Source: Marichromatium gracile
GTDB taxonomy: Bacteria; Pseudomonadota; Gammaproteobacteria; Chromatiales; Chromatiaceae
Assembly: GCF_004343155.1 (NCBI RefSeq)
Contig: NZ_SMDC01000005.1
Location: forward strand, 174,015-238,014
Direction of reading: 5' to 3'
DNA: 64,000 nt
The notes under the pieces were generated by a model. It had not been told where the DNA came from. It did not search any database and worked only from the letters and a program-made list of their open reading frames with translations. This document shows positions 43,701 to 51,777 of this stretch, in pieces. The stretch's first letter is position 1. The number at the start of each line of letters is the position of its first letter. Made by a program: the position numbers and the translations under genes.

Positions 43701-44540
43701 TCAGCCGCGCCGGCGCTCGAGCAGCGCCAGCGCCGCGCGGCCGACCGCGCGATCGGTCGCGCGCAGGATTGCCACCCGATCCGGGGTGTGCCGATCCTCG
43801 CTCACGCTGACCCCGAGCGCGGCCAGCGCCTCGCTCTCCTCCCCGCTCAGCGCTCGCCGACCGAACACCGAGATCACCATGCCACCGGGGACCGGCGGTG
43901 GCGGCACGAAGGGCGCGCCGTCGACCAGCGTCACCCAGGCGGGGACGAACCCCGGGCCATAGAGATCGAAGAAGCCGTTGGAGCCGCGCAGATGGATCTC
44001 CACCGGCCGCCCCCCGATCAGCTCGATGTTGCACAGCCCGGTGTAGTCGGCGAGATGGCGATCGACCAGTTGCGCCAGCTCCGGCTCGATCTCCGGGATC
44101 GCGACCCCGACCTCCCAGACACAGGGGCGCCCCTGATCACGCCACTGGCCGGCACGGGTGTGCGCCTGCCAGCGGATGTGTCCGGACTCGAGCAGCAGAT
44201 CGCTGCTGGTCTGCTCGCCCTCCAGCCGCTCGCACCAGAAGCTCCCGGGACGCACCGGCACGGCATCGGCGCGAGACACCCCGGCCTCGAGCGCCATCCC
44301 GGCGAGGTTGACGATCGGCTTGACGAACACCGGCGTCTCCGGCGCGAGCCCGAACGCCAGCGGCGACACCCCGCAGGGCGCGGCCAGCAGGCCCTCGGTC
44401 AGCGCCAGGGCGAGCTTGTCGTAGACCCCGCGATGCACCGGGTTGAGTCGCCAGGCGGCGGCATCGCTCACCGCCACCGCCCGGCGCGGCTGGGGCCGGA
44501 ACAGTGATTCGCGCTCGGGGAGAACACCGATAAAGGGCAC
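43701..44540 (-). CDS. Uncharacterised protein with ATP-grasp-like features
   Basis: I do not recognise this 279-residue protein as a named family. Features consistent with an ATP-grasp fold are a strand-lysine VFVKPIVNLAGM (about 70-85), an acidic turn CERLEGEQTSSDLLLESG where ATP-grasp enzymes carry their E-x-x-x-G segment, and GLCNIELIGGRPVEIHLRGSNG, resembling the metal-binding E-x-N-x-R strand with His replacing Asn. It starts nine bases after the molybdopterin oxidoreductase stop, so it is co-expressed and may ligate or modify something for that enzyme. Function unknown. Confidence 0.6.
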   Translation of the reverse strand: MPFIGVLPERESLFRPQPRRAVAVSDAAAWRLNPVHRGVYDKLALALTEGLLAAPCGVSPLAFGLAPETPVFVKPIVNLAGMALEAGVSRADAVPVRPGSFWCERLEGEQTSSDLLLESGHIRWQAHTRAGQWRDQGRPCVWEVGVAIPEIEPELAQLVDRHLADYTGLCNIELIGGRPVEIHLRGSNGFFDLYGPGFVPAWVTLVDGAPFVPPPPVPGGMVISVFGRRALSGEESEALAALGVSVSEDRHTPDRVAILRATDRAVGRAALALLERRRG

Positions 44541-44549
44541 GGCCCGACC

Positions 44550-46628
44550 TCAATCGAGCGGTCGGATCTCACACAGCCCCGACTTGAACGGCGGGAAACC
44601 GCTGATCGGGTCGAGGTGCACATCATCGGTGAGCAGATTGACGTTGGCCTCGTTCCAGCCGTGCACACAGTGCACCACGCCCGGCTTGATGCGCTCGGTC
44701 ACCTGGGCATAGAAGCGCACCTCGCCACGGGGCGAGCCGACCATCACCGCATCGCCATCGTCGATGCCGCGCACCATGGCATCCTCGGGGTGGATCTCGA
44801 CCAGCGGACGGGGAATGGCCCGACGCATCCGCGCGCTGTGCTGGTGTTGCGAGTGGGTGTCGAACTTGGTGCGCGCGCCGCTGGTCAGCACCAGCGGGAA
44901 ACGGCGGGCCAGCGCCGGGGTGGAGACCGGCCCCTCGGCCGGTTCGCGATAGACCGGGAGACCGTCGTGACCGGCAGCGCGCAGCGCGTCCGAGTCGAAC
45001 TCCACCTTGCCGCTGTCGGTGGGGAAGCCACGCAGCCGATAGAGCCGATCGGCGTCCATGAAACCATGATCGACCAGGTCGTCGATCGCATCGGCATAGA
45101 CGGTCACCCCCTCGGGGCTGGCATAGATCGCCTCGCGTACCGCCTCCGGCAACCCCTCGGCGGCCTCCGCCCAGGAGGCCTCGAGGTCCCCGTCCCAGAA
45201 CAGCGCCCCCATCCCCAGCCGCACCCCGAGCTGGAGGAAGATCTCGCCGTCCGCACGGGCCTCGCCCCGCGGGGCGAGCAACGCGCGCCGATAGCGCACC
45301 TCGCCCTGATAGGCGCAGCCGGGATAGGCGATCAGCGCCGGGCGTTCCAGGTTGGTCGCCGCCGGCAACACGATATCGGCCTGACGGGTCGCGGGGTTGT
45401 GGAAGAAGTCGCTGGCGGCGAAGAAATCGAGCGCGCCGAGCGCCCGCTCCATCCGCGCCGAGTTCGGCCACATCGCGGTATTGATCCCCATCGCCAGCAG
45501 CGCGCGGATCGGCTGCGGATCGCCCTCGAGGATGCAGTCGGGCAGCAGCATGCTCTGCGCCGCCGGCCAGTAGCGGGTCCAGATCGGGAAGCGCTCGCTG
45601 CCGACACGCGGCGGCAAGGCCGCCAGACAGTGATCGAAGCGCTCGATCGGCCGGGGCAGCGCCTTGTCGTTGAAGAAGCGGTTGCCGCCCTCGCGATCGA
45701 GGTTGCCGGTCACCGCGCTGAGCAGGATCAGCGCACGATGGTTCTGGAAGCCGTTGCTGTGCTGCACGGTGGCGGTCGGCGACAGGGTGATCTGCGCCGG
45801 GGCGGTGGTGGCGTAGCACTCGGCGGCGCGCTCGATATCGGCGGCCGCCACCCCGCAGATCGCCGCCACCCGACGCGGGTCGAAGTCGCGGACATAGTCG
45901 CGGAAGGCATCCACGCCCTGCCCCCACTGATCGAGAAAGACCTGATCCTGCCAGCCGTTGGCGAAGATCAGATGATGGAAGCCGAGGGCGAGCGCCCCAT
46001 CGGTACCGGGGCGGATCTGCAGATGGACATCGGCGCGCTCGGCCAGCGGCGTGCGCCTGGGATCGACCACGATCAGCGCCCGCTCGGGGCGTGGACTGGC
46101 CAGCGGGTGCTGGTCGAAGGGCGGGATCGAGCCGCGCGGATTGGTCGACCAGATGAGATGACAGCGCGTCTTCGGCGAGACCACAGTCGAGGTGGTCTTG
46201 ATCTTGTAGCCGAGGGTGAGCTTCTCGGCGACCATGGTGGCCGAGAAACAGCAGCCGCTCTCGGTCATGTAATTGGGTGAGCCGAAGCTGTGGGCGAGTC
46301 GCTGCAGCTGCGGTCGCGCCTCCTTGGTATAGCCGGCGAAGAAGCCCACCGCCGGCGCACCGTGACGTTCACGGGCACGCGTCAGCTCGGCGGCGATGGT
46401 GTCGAGCGCCTCGTCCCAGCCGATCCGCTCGAAGCGTCCACTGCCTCGTGGACCGATCCGGCGCAGCGGATGGAGCAGTCGTTCGGGGTGATCGCGCCGT
46501 TCGAGCTGGACATAACAGCGCGGGCAGTCGGGCCCGCGGACCTTTACCGGCTCGCCGGCGGTATCGAGCTCGATCTCGATCGGACAGTTGGCGTCACACT
46601 CGTAACAGGTCGTCTGCGCGCTCGGCAT
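44550..46628 (-). CDS. Cytosolic molybdopterin oxidoreductase with a 4Fe-4S cluster
   Basis: The 692-residue member of the DMSO-reductase superfamily has N-terminal cluster cysteines C8-x2-C11-x3-C15 with C35 or C38. A SGCCFSAT segment (Cys126/127) lies where the molybdenum ligand is expected. Further blocks are VSPKTRCHLIWSTNPRGS, VVDPRRTPLAERADVHLQIRPGTDGALALG, and a C-terminal molydopterin-binding domain (LTSGARTKFDTHSQHQH, VHGWNEANVNLL). There is no twin-arginine signal and no membrane or Fe-S partner gene, so it acts in the cytoplasm with an unknown donor. The ATG at 46628 puts the cluster at the family position; an ATG at 46655 is possible. Substrate unknown. Confidence 0.85.
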   Translation of the reverse strand: MPSAQTTCYECDANCPIEIELDTAGEPVKVRGPDCPRCYVQLERRDHPERLLHPLRRIGPRGSGRFERIGWDEALDTIAAELTRARERHGAPAVGFFAGYTKEARPQLQRLAHSFGSPNYMTESGCCFSATMVAEKLTLGYKIKTTSTVVSPKTRCHLIWSTNPRGSIPPFDQHPLASPRPERALIVVDPRRTPLAERADVHLQIRPGTDGALALGFHHLIFANGWQDQVFLDQWGQGVDAFRDYVRDFDPRRVAAICGVAAADIERAAECYATTAPAQITLSPTATVQHSNGFQNHRALILLSAVTGNLDREGGNRFFNDKALPRPIERFDHCLAALPPRVGSERFPIWTRYWPAAQSMLLPDCILEGDPQPIRALLAMGINTAMWPNSARMERALGALDFFAASDFFHNPATRQADIVLPAATNLERPALIAYPGCAYQGEVRYRRALLAPRGEARADGEIFLQLGVRLGMGALFWDGDLEASWAEAAEGLPEAVREAIYASPEGVTVYADAIDDLVDHGFMDADRLYRLRGFPTDSGKVEFDSDALRAAGHDGLPVYREPAEGPVSTPALARRFPLVLTSGARTKFDTHSQHQHSARMRRAIPRPLVEIHPEDAMVRGIDDGDAVMVGSPRGEVRFYAQVTERIKPGVVHCVHGWNEANVNLLTDDVHLDPISGFPPFKSGLCEIRPLD

Positions 46629-46686
46629 CTCCTTCGTCCCCGCTCGGGCTGGCATGATCCGGGGATGTGCGCCGGGCGCGGCGAAT

Positions 46687-47628
46687 TCAACCCGAGGCCT
46701 CCTCCGGCGCGGCCAGCGCGCGCTCGATACGCCCGCCCAGCCGGGGCGCGGCGCGCTCGATATAGCGCAGCGCCGAGCGCGCGTCACGCCAGCCGACATA
46801 GTCCATCAGCTCGCGCAGCTGCCACTGACTGGCGCTCGCCCAGGAGGCGAAGCCCCGCCTGAGCGAGTGGGCGCTGTAGCTCGCCGCATCCGTCACCCCG
46901 GCCTCCTCGAGCAACCGGCGCAGCAGCGGGATCAGGCTGTTGGGGTGCAGCCCCTGCTCGCGCACCCGCCCCCAGCGATCGATGCCACGGAACACCGCGC
47001 CGCGCTCGATCCCGGCACAGCCGACCCAATCGGCATAGGCCGCGACCGGACACAGCCTGGAGAGCCGGGGCAGCGGATAGTCGCGGGTCTCGCCGCGCGA
47101 GGTCTTGGTGCGCGCGAGCCGGATCAACAACCCGCCGTCGTGTTCCTGGCGAACGTCCTCGACCGCAAGCCTCAGCAGCTCATCGCCACGGAAGGCCCGC
47201 CAGAAGCCGACCAGCAGCAGCGCCCGATCGCGCCGCGCGCGCAATGCCTCACTGATCCCAGCCTCGCGGATCCGCGCCTCCAGCATGGCGTCGACCCGCA
47301 CCAGGTCCTCCAGCCGCAATGCCCGCGCCTGGTGCTCGCGTGCCGGGTGCAGCTCACTGATACCGCGCATCACCTGACGCACCACCGGCGCCTTGGTCGG
47401 GTCGGGGAAGCCCTGGTCACGATGCCAGCGCGCCAGTGCCGCCAGGTGCAGACGCAGGGTATTGAGCGCGAGCTGCTCGGCGTGATCAGCGAGATAGCGG
47501 GCGACGGACTCGGCAGTCGCCGGCAACAACCCGCCCCAGGTCTCCTCGTAATGGCGGATCGCCGCGCGATACCCGCGTCTGGTGTTGTCGCGGGTGGCCG
47601 CCTCGATATAGCGCTCGATCCGCTGCAT
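46687..47628 (-). CDS. Tyrosine recombinase, TnpS-like
   Basis: The 313-residue site-specific recombinase has an N-terminal SAM-like arm-binding domain (1-95) and a catalytic domain with Arg147 (RAFRGDEL), Lys175, His254-x2-Arg257 (SAHSLRR), Trp280 and nucleophile Tyr289. AAAAGGAG lies ten bases before the ATG at 47628. It is divergent from a KfrA-type coiled-coil gene across a 239-bp region with two perfect inverted repeats. This is the layout of tnpS/tnpT with the resolution site between them in Tn4651-type transposons. No Tn3-type transposase is in the window, so an immobile descendant or an independent system is possible. Confidence 0.85.
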   Translation of the reverse strand: MQRIERYIEAATRDNTRRGYRAAIRHYEETWGGLLPATAESVARYLADHAEQLALNTLRLHLAALARWHRDQGFPDPTKAPVVRQVMRGISELHPAREHQARALRLEDLVRVDAMLEARIREAGISEALRARRDRALLLVGFWRAFRGDELLRLAVEDVRQEHDGGLLIRLARTKTSRGETRDYPLPRLSRLCPVAAYADWVGCAGIERGAVFRGIDRWGRVREQGLHPNSLIPLLRRLLEEAGVTDAASYSAHSLRRGFASWASASQWQLRELMDYVGWRDARSALRYIERAAPRLGGRIERALAAPEEASG

Positions 47629-47709
47629 GCCCGTTGTGCTCCTTTTCTCTCCATCGTCTCTGACGGCCCGTCTTCGCTACCGGGTCCGTACCGCTTGTAC
47701 CCAGCCTGT

Positions 47710-47747
47710 TCAGACCGGGCCTGATTGCGGCTCTCATCCCGGTCTGA
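47710..47747. repeat. 10-bp perfect inverted repeat between recombinase and coiled-coil genes
   Basis: TCAGACCGGG (47710-47719) and its complement CCCGGTCTGA (47738-47747) are separated by 18 bases. It lies 3 bp from a second palindrome. Too widely spaced for an ordinary terminator; a recombinase or accessory-protein binding site is likely. Confidence 0.65.
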
Positions 47748-47750
47748 CAT

Positions 47751-47770
47751 GGGATAAGTCATATTATCCC
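47751..47770. repeat. Candidate recombination core: GGGATAA-N6-TTATCCC
   Basis: A perfect 7-bp inverted repeat around the six-base centre GTCATA. The inner arms ATAA and TTAT around six bases have the geometry and inner sequence of XerCD dif cores, including the dif site at 22934 in this window. Located between a tyrosine recombinase and its divergent partner, it is the best candidate for the strand-exchange site. On the minus strand its GGATAAT could alternatively be part of the recombinase promoter. Confidence 0.55.
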
Positions 47771-47797
47771 GCCTTTTATTTTTCCTGAACACAAAAA

Positions 47798-47835
47798 TTG
47801 ACGCTCAAAAATAATACGTATATACATACTACGTA
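47798..47835 (+). promoter_or_regulatory. Promoter and operator of the KfrA-type gene
   Basis: TTGACG (47798-47803), a 17-bp spacer and TATACA (47821-47826) form a strong promoter about 40 bp before the ATG. Two TACGTA palindromes (47815-47820 and 47830-47835) flank the -10. KfrA of plasmid RK2 represses its own promoter, so the TACGTA pair is a likely autorepression operator. Confidence 0.6.
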
Positions 47836-47867
47836 ATACAGTACAAAATAAACCGGAGAACAACCCC

Positions 47868-48983
47868 ATGGCACGCGGCGGCATCACCAAGGCGCTGGTC
47901 AAACAGGCGCGCGACACCCTGCTCGCACAGGACCGACACCCCTCGATCGACGCCGTCCGCGTCGCCCTCGGCAACACCGGCTCAAAGAGCACGATTCATC
48001 GTTATCTCAAGGAGTTGGAAGAAGAAGAGGCACGCCGGATCGGCGACACCAAGGGCCTGAGCGAGCCGATCCAACAGCTCGTCGCCGAGCTCGCCCGCAC
48101 CCTCGAGGGCGAGGCCGAAGAGATCGTCGCCGCCGCCGAACGCCGTCATCAGGCGCAGATACAGACTCAGCGTCAGCAGCTCGAAGAGATCGAGACAGCC
48201 CGCGATGGACTCGCGACAGAGGTCGAGGGATTGCGCCAGGGAATCGCCGCGCGCGAGACGACCCTCGCCGAGCAGGCCGCGCGCATCATTGAACTGGAGC
48301 AACGGGGTCAGGGACAGGCGATCGCCTTGGCGACCCTGGAGCAGGAAAAACTGGGACTACAGGAACGGCTCGAGGTCCAGGCGCAGCATCTCGCCTCGAT
48401 CGAGGAGAAGCACCGTCATGCCCGCGAGGCGCTCGAACACTATCGCGAGGCCAGTCGCCTTCAGCGCGAACAGGATCAACGCCGCCACGACCAACAGGTT
48501 CAGCAATTACAGGCGGAACTACGCCAGCAGGCGCAGACCCTGATCGTCAAGCAGGACGAGATCACCCGGCTCAACCGTGACAACGCCGCCCTCGCCGGCG
48601 AGCTGCGCGAGCGCGAACGGGACAATCAACAACAAGCGCAGGCGTTGGCGAAGCTGCACGAGACGCAGCAGAGGGGCGAACGGATACGTAATCAGCTGGA
48701 GACACAACTCGCACACAGCGAGGAGACGCGCGCAGCGCTCGACGCGCAGCACCGTCAGCTCACCGAGGCGCACGCCCAGCTCGAGGCACGACTAGGGCGC
48801 AGCGAACGGGGACGCGAACGACTCCAGACCCGACTGCTCGCCGAGCACGCGCGACGTCGCACCCTCGAGCAGCAGCTCGAGCGCTTGGTTGCGCGCACGA
48901 CGACCTCGGGCCAGGACGCTGAGACATCCGATCAACCCGTGTCGGACGCCGATTCACCGAGCAGGCAAAAAACGGATGAATGA
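47868..48983 (+). CDS. KfrA-type DNA-binding coiled-coil protein (TnpT-like)
   Basis: The 371-residue protein has a KfrA_N-like DNA-binding domain at residues about 1-60 (GGITKALVKQARDTLLAQ, then GSKSTIHRYLKELEE). About 290 residues of almost continuous Gln/Glu/Arg/Ala coiled coil follow, and the C-terminus is disordered. KfrA binds its own operator and forms filaments through the coiled coil; TnpT of Tn4651 is a coiled-coil accessory factor in cointegrate resolution. The divergent tyrosine recombinase supports the second role. AACCGGAGAA precedes the ATG at 47868. Its AT-rich promoter contrasts with the GC-rich surroundings. Confidence 0.8.
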   Translation: MARGGITKALVKQARDTLLAQDRHPSIDAVRVALGNTGSKSTIHRYLKELEEEEARRIGDTKGLSEPIQQLVAELARTLEGEAEEIVAAAERRHQAQIQTQRQQLEEIETARDGLATEVEGLRQGIAARETTLAEQAARIIELEQRGQGQAIALATLEQEKLGLQERLEVQAQHLASIEEKHRHAREALEHYREASRLQREQDQRRHDQQVQQLQAELRQQAQTLIVKQDEITRLNRDNAALAGELRERERDNQQQAQALAKLHETQQRGERIRNQLETQLAHSEETRAALDAQHRQLTEAHAQLEARLGRSERGRERLQTRLLAEHARRRTLEQQLERLVARTTTSGQDAETSDQPVSDADSPSRQKTDE

Positions 48984-49105
48984 TGATGAAGGATGCGCCT
49001 GAATCAGCAGGCAGCGGGAGGAGTCGTCAGGGAGAGGGATCTTGCTGGACGAGACGACACCAGCGAGAGGGTCGACCGGCGGCGTCTCTTCGCACGGCGA
49101 TCGGG

Positions 49106-49127
49106 GCCGGGGCCGTTCGGCCCCGGC
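49106..49127 (-). terminator. 10-bp GC hairpin after hom
   Basis: GCCGGGGCCG and CGGCCCCGGC pair around a two-base gap, starting ten bases past the hom stop. No T run. It may end both hom and the convergent KfrA-type transcript. Confidence 0.55.
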
Positions 49128-49137
49128 GCCCCCATGC

Positions 49138-50454
49138 TCAGCCCGAGAGCATCTCGACACGAATGCGGATGATCTCGCCCTGCACCGAGTCGAGCGCCTC
49201 GATCTGGGCGAGCGCGGCGTTCATCTGGCGTTCGAGCACCCGGTGGGTGAGCATCACCAGCGGCACATGGGTCTCGCCCTCGCCCGGCTCCTGCTGCTTG
49301 ATCGCCTCGATGCTGATGCCGTGCTCGCCGAGGATGCTGGCGATGCGCGCCATCACCCCGGGCTGGTCGAGCGCCGAGAGACGCAGGTAGTAGGCGGTCT
49401 CGACCGCCTCCATCTCGAGCACCGGCGTATCGGCCAGCTCGTCGGGTTGGAAGGCGAGATGCGGCACCCGGTTGCTCGGGTCGGTGGTCAGCGTGCGCAC
49501 CACGTCGACCAGATCGGCGACCACCGCCGAGGCCGTCGGCAGGGCGCCGGCGCCAGCACCGTAATAGAGCGTCGGGCCGACCGCATCGCCCTTGACCAGC
49601 ACCGCGTTCATCACCCCGTCGACATTGGCCAGCAGGCGACGCTCGGGGATCAGCGTCGGGTGGACGCGCAGCTCGATGCCCTGCTCGCCGCGACGCGCGA
49701 TCCCCAGGTGCTTGATGCGATAGCCGAGCTCGGCGGCATAGGCGACGTCGAGCGCGCCGATCTTCGAGATCCCCTCGGTGAAGCAGCGATCGAACTGCAG
49801 CGGGATGCCGAAGGCGAGCGAGCCGAGGATGGTGAGCTTGTGCGCCGCGTCGATCCCCTCGACATCGAAGGTCGGATCGGCCTCGGCATAGCCGAGCGCC
49901 TGTGCCTCGGCGAGCACGTCGGCGAAGTCGCGACCCTTGTCGCGCATCTCGGTGAGGATGAAGTTTCCGGTGCCGTTGATGATGCCGGCCACCCACTCGA
50001 TGTGGTTCGCGGCCAGCCCCTCGCGCACCGCCTTGATGATCGGGATGCCGCCGGCCACCGCCGCCTCGAAACCGACCGTCACCCCGTGTTCGCGGGCGGC
50101 GGCGAAGATCTCGTTGCCGTGCAGTGCGATCAGCGCCTTGTTGGCGGTGACCACGTGCTTGCCGTTCTCGATCGCGCGCAGCACCAGCTCGCGGGCCGGC
50201 GAATAGCCGCCGATCAGCTCGATGACCACCTCGACCTCGGGGTCCTCGACCACCGCGAAGGCATCGTCGCCGATGCGTCCGACCCGCTCCAGCCCATCGA
50301 TGGCATCGGCGTCATAGGCACGCGCTGCGGCATGCGCGATCTGGATCTCGCGACCGGCGCGGCGCGCAATCTCCGCGGCATTGTTGGCCAGCACGCTGAC
50401 CGTGCCGCCACCGACGGTTCCCAAGCCCAAGAGTCCGATTTTCACCGGTTTCAT
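49138..50454 (-). CDS. hom: Homoserine dehydrogenase
   Basis: The 438-residue enzyme starts at the second of two tandem ATGs (50454), six bases after GAGGT, giving MKPVKIGLLGLGTVGGGTV, the NAD(P)-binding site. Catalytic-domain blocks include FEAAVAGGIPIIKAVREGLAAN, INGTGNFILTEM, and EADPTFDVEGIDAAHKLTILGSLAFG with the catalytic lysine. Residues about 350-435 are an ACT domain for threonine feedback. It reduces aspartate semialdehyde to homoserine. It follows an alaC-type aminotransferase on the same strand. Confidence 0.95.
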   Translation of the reverse strand: MKPVKIGLLGLGTVGGGTVSVLANNAAEIARRAGREIQIAHAAARAYDADAIDGLERVGRIGDDAFAVVEDPEVEVVIELIGGYSPARELVLRAIENGKHVVTANKALIALHGNEIFAAAREHGVTVGFEAAVAGGIPIIKAVREGLAANHIEWVAGIINGTGNFILTEMRDKGRDFADVLAEAQALGYAEADPTFDVEGIDAAHKLTILGSLAFGIPLQFDRCFTEGISKIGALDVAYAAELGYRIKHLGIARRGEQGIELRVHPTLIPERRLLANVDGVMNAVLVKGDAVGPTLYYGAGAGALPTASAVVADLVDVVRTLTTDPSNRVPHLAFQPDELADTPVLEMEAVETAYYLRLSALDQPGVMARIASILGEHGISIEAIKQQEPGEGETHVPLVMLTHRVLERQMNAALAQIEALDSVQGEIIRIRVEMLSG

Positions 50455-50556
50455 CATAGTACCTCTTCGTCGCCCGCCCGCCGGACGGGGCGCTGTGTCC
50501 TGGTTGGAATCGGTCCGGACGCGCCCATCCATGATGGGCGCGTCACCGTGAACGGC

Positions 50557-51759
50557 TCAGGCGCCGGCCTGGGCGTCGTGGCGGAACATCTCCTTGATGC
50601 CACGGATCGCCTGACGAGTGCGATGCTCGTTCTCGATCAGGCCGAAGCGGACATGGGTGTCGCCGTACTCGCCGAAGCCGATACCGGGGGCCACGGCCAC
50701 CTTGGCCTCGCGCAGGAGCTTTTTCGAGAACTCCAGCGACCCCATCTCGCGATAAGGCTCGGGGATCGGCGCCCACACGAACATCGTCGCCTTGGGCGGC
50801 TCGACCGCCCAGCCGGCGGCGTTGAGACCGCTGCAGAGCACGTCGCGCCGACTCTGATACATGTCGCTGATCTCGCGCACGCACTCCTGGGGCCCCTCCA
50901 GCGCGGCGATCGCCGCGACCTGGATCGGGGTGAAGGTGCCATAGTCGAGATAGGACTTGATCCGCGCCAGCGCGGAGACCAGAGTCGGGTTGCCGCACAT
51001 GAAGCCGACGCGCCAGCCGGGCATGTTGTAGCTCTTGGACATCGAGAAGAACTCGACGGCGATGTCCTTGGCACCGGGTACCTGGAGGATCGAGGGGGCC
51101 TTGTAGCCGTCGAAGACGATGTCGGCATAGGCGATGTCGTGCACCACCCAGATGCCGTGCTCGCGGGCGATCTCGATGACCTTTTCGAAGAACTCGAGAT
51201 CGACACACTGCCCGGTGGGGTTGCCGGGGAAGTTGAGCACCAGCATCTTGGGCTTGGGCCAGGACTCCTGGATACCGCGCCGCAGCTCCTCGAAGAAGTC
51301 CACGTCCGGGGTCAGGCGCACATGGCGCACGTCGGCACCGGCGATGATGAAGCCATAGGGATGGATCGGATAGGCCGGGTTGGGCACCAGCACCGTATCA
51401 CCGGCATCCATGGTCGCCAGCGCGAGGTGGGCGAGCCCCTCCTTGGAACCGATGGTGACGATGGCCTCGGTCTCGGGATCGAGATGGACGTCGAAGCGAT
51501 CGCGATACCAGTGACAGATGGCGCGACGCAGCCGCGGGATGCCGCGCGAGACCGAATAACGGTGGGTGTTGCCGCGCTCCGAGACCTCGATCAGCTTGTC
51601 GACGATGTGCTGCGGCGTCGGCTGATCGGGGTTGCCCATGCCGAAATCGATGATGTCCTCGCCCCGCGCTCGCGCCGCGGCCTTCAACTCGTTGACGATG
51701 TTGAAGACATAGGGCGGCAAGCGCTTGATGCGATGGAAATCTGACTCGGGGGCGACCAC
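50557..51759 (-). CDS. alaC: Class I aminotransferase, alanine transaminase AlaC type
   Basis: The 400-residue PLP enzyme has [51 protein letters not shown] and the cofactor lysine in [16 protein letters not shown]. These features are those of the glutamate-pyruvate transaminase AlaC, and the gene commonly precedes hom in gammaproteobacteria. It makes alanine from pyruvate; an additional role in aspartate-family amino acids is possible. The start is 18 bp from that of the divergent GGDEF-EAL gene, so their promoters must overlap. Confidence 0.88.
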   Translation of the reverse strand: MVAPESDFHRIKRLPPYVFNIVNELKAAARARGEDIIDFGMGNPDQPTPQHIVDKLIEVSERGNTHRYSVSRGIPRLRRAICHWYRDRFDVHLDPETEAIVTIGSKEGLAHLALATMDAGDTVLVPNPAYPIHPYGFIIAGADVRHVRLTPDVDFFEELRRGIQESWPKPKMLVLNFPGNPTGQCVDLEFFEKVIEIAREHGIWVVHDIAYADIVFDGYKAPSILQVPGAKDIAVEFFSMSKSYNMPGWRVGFMCGNPTLVSALARIKSYLDYGTFTPIQVAAIAALEGPQECVREISDMYQSRRDVLCSGLNAAGWAVEPPKATMFVWAPIPEPYREMGSLEFSKKLLREAKVAVAPGIGFGEYGDTHVRFGLIENEHRTRQAIRGIKEMFRHDAQAGA

Positions 51760-51777
51760 GGGGGGACCTCGTTGAAG

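Noticed and set aside
44616..46280. A 554-codon plus-strand frame antisense to the molybdopterin oxidoreductase
   Set aside because: Translation is His/Gly/Arg-rich without domains, and the opposite strand carries a clear enzyme.
22934..47770. The segment between dif and the dif-like palindrome as an Xer-exploiting integrated element
   Set aside because: It contains rpsA, cmk, aroA, hisC and ihfB in their normal chromosomal order, so it is not a mobile element.
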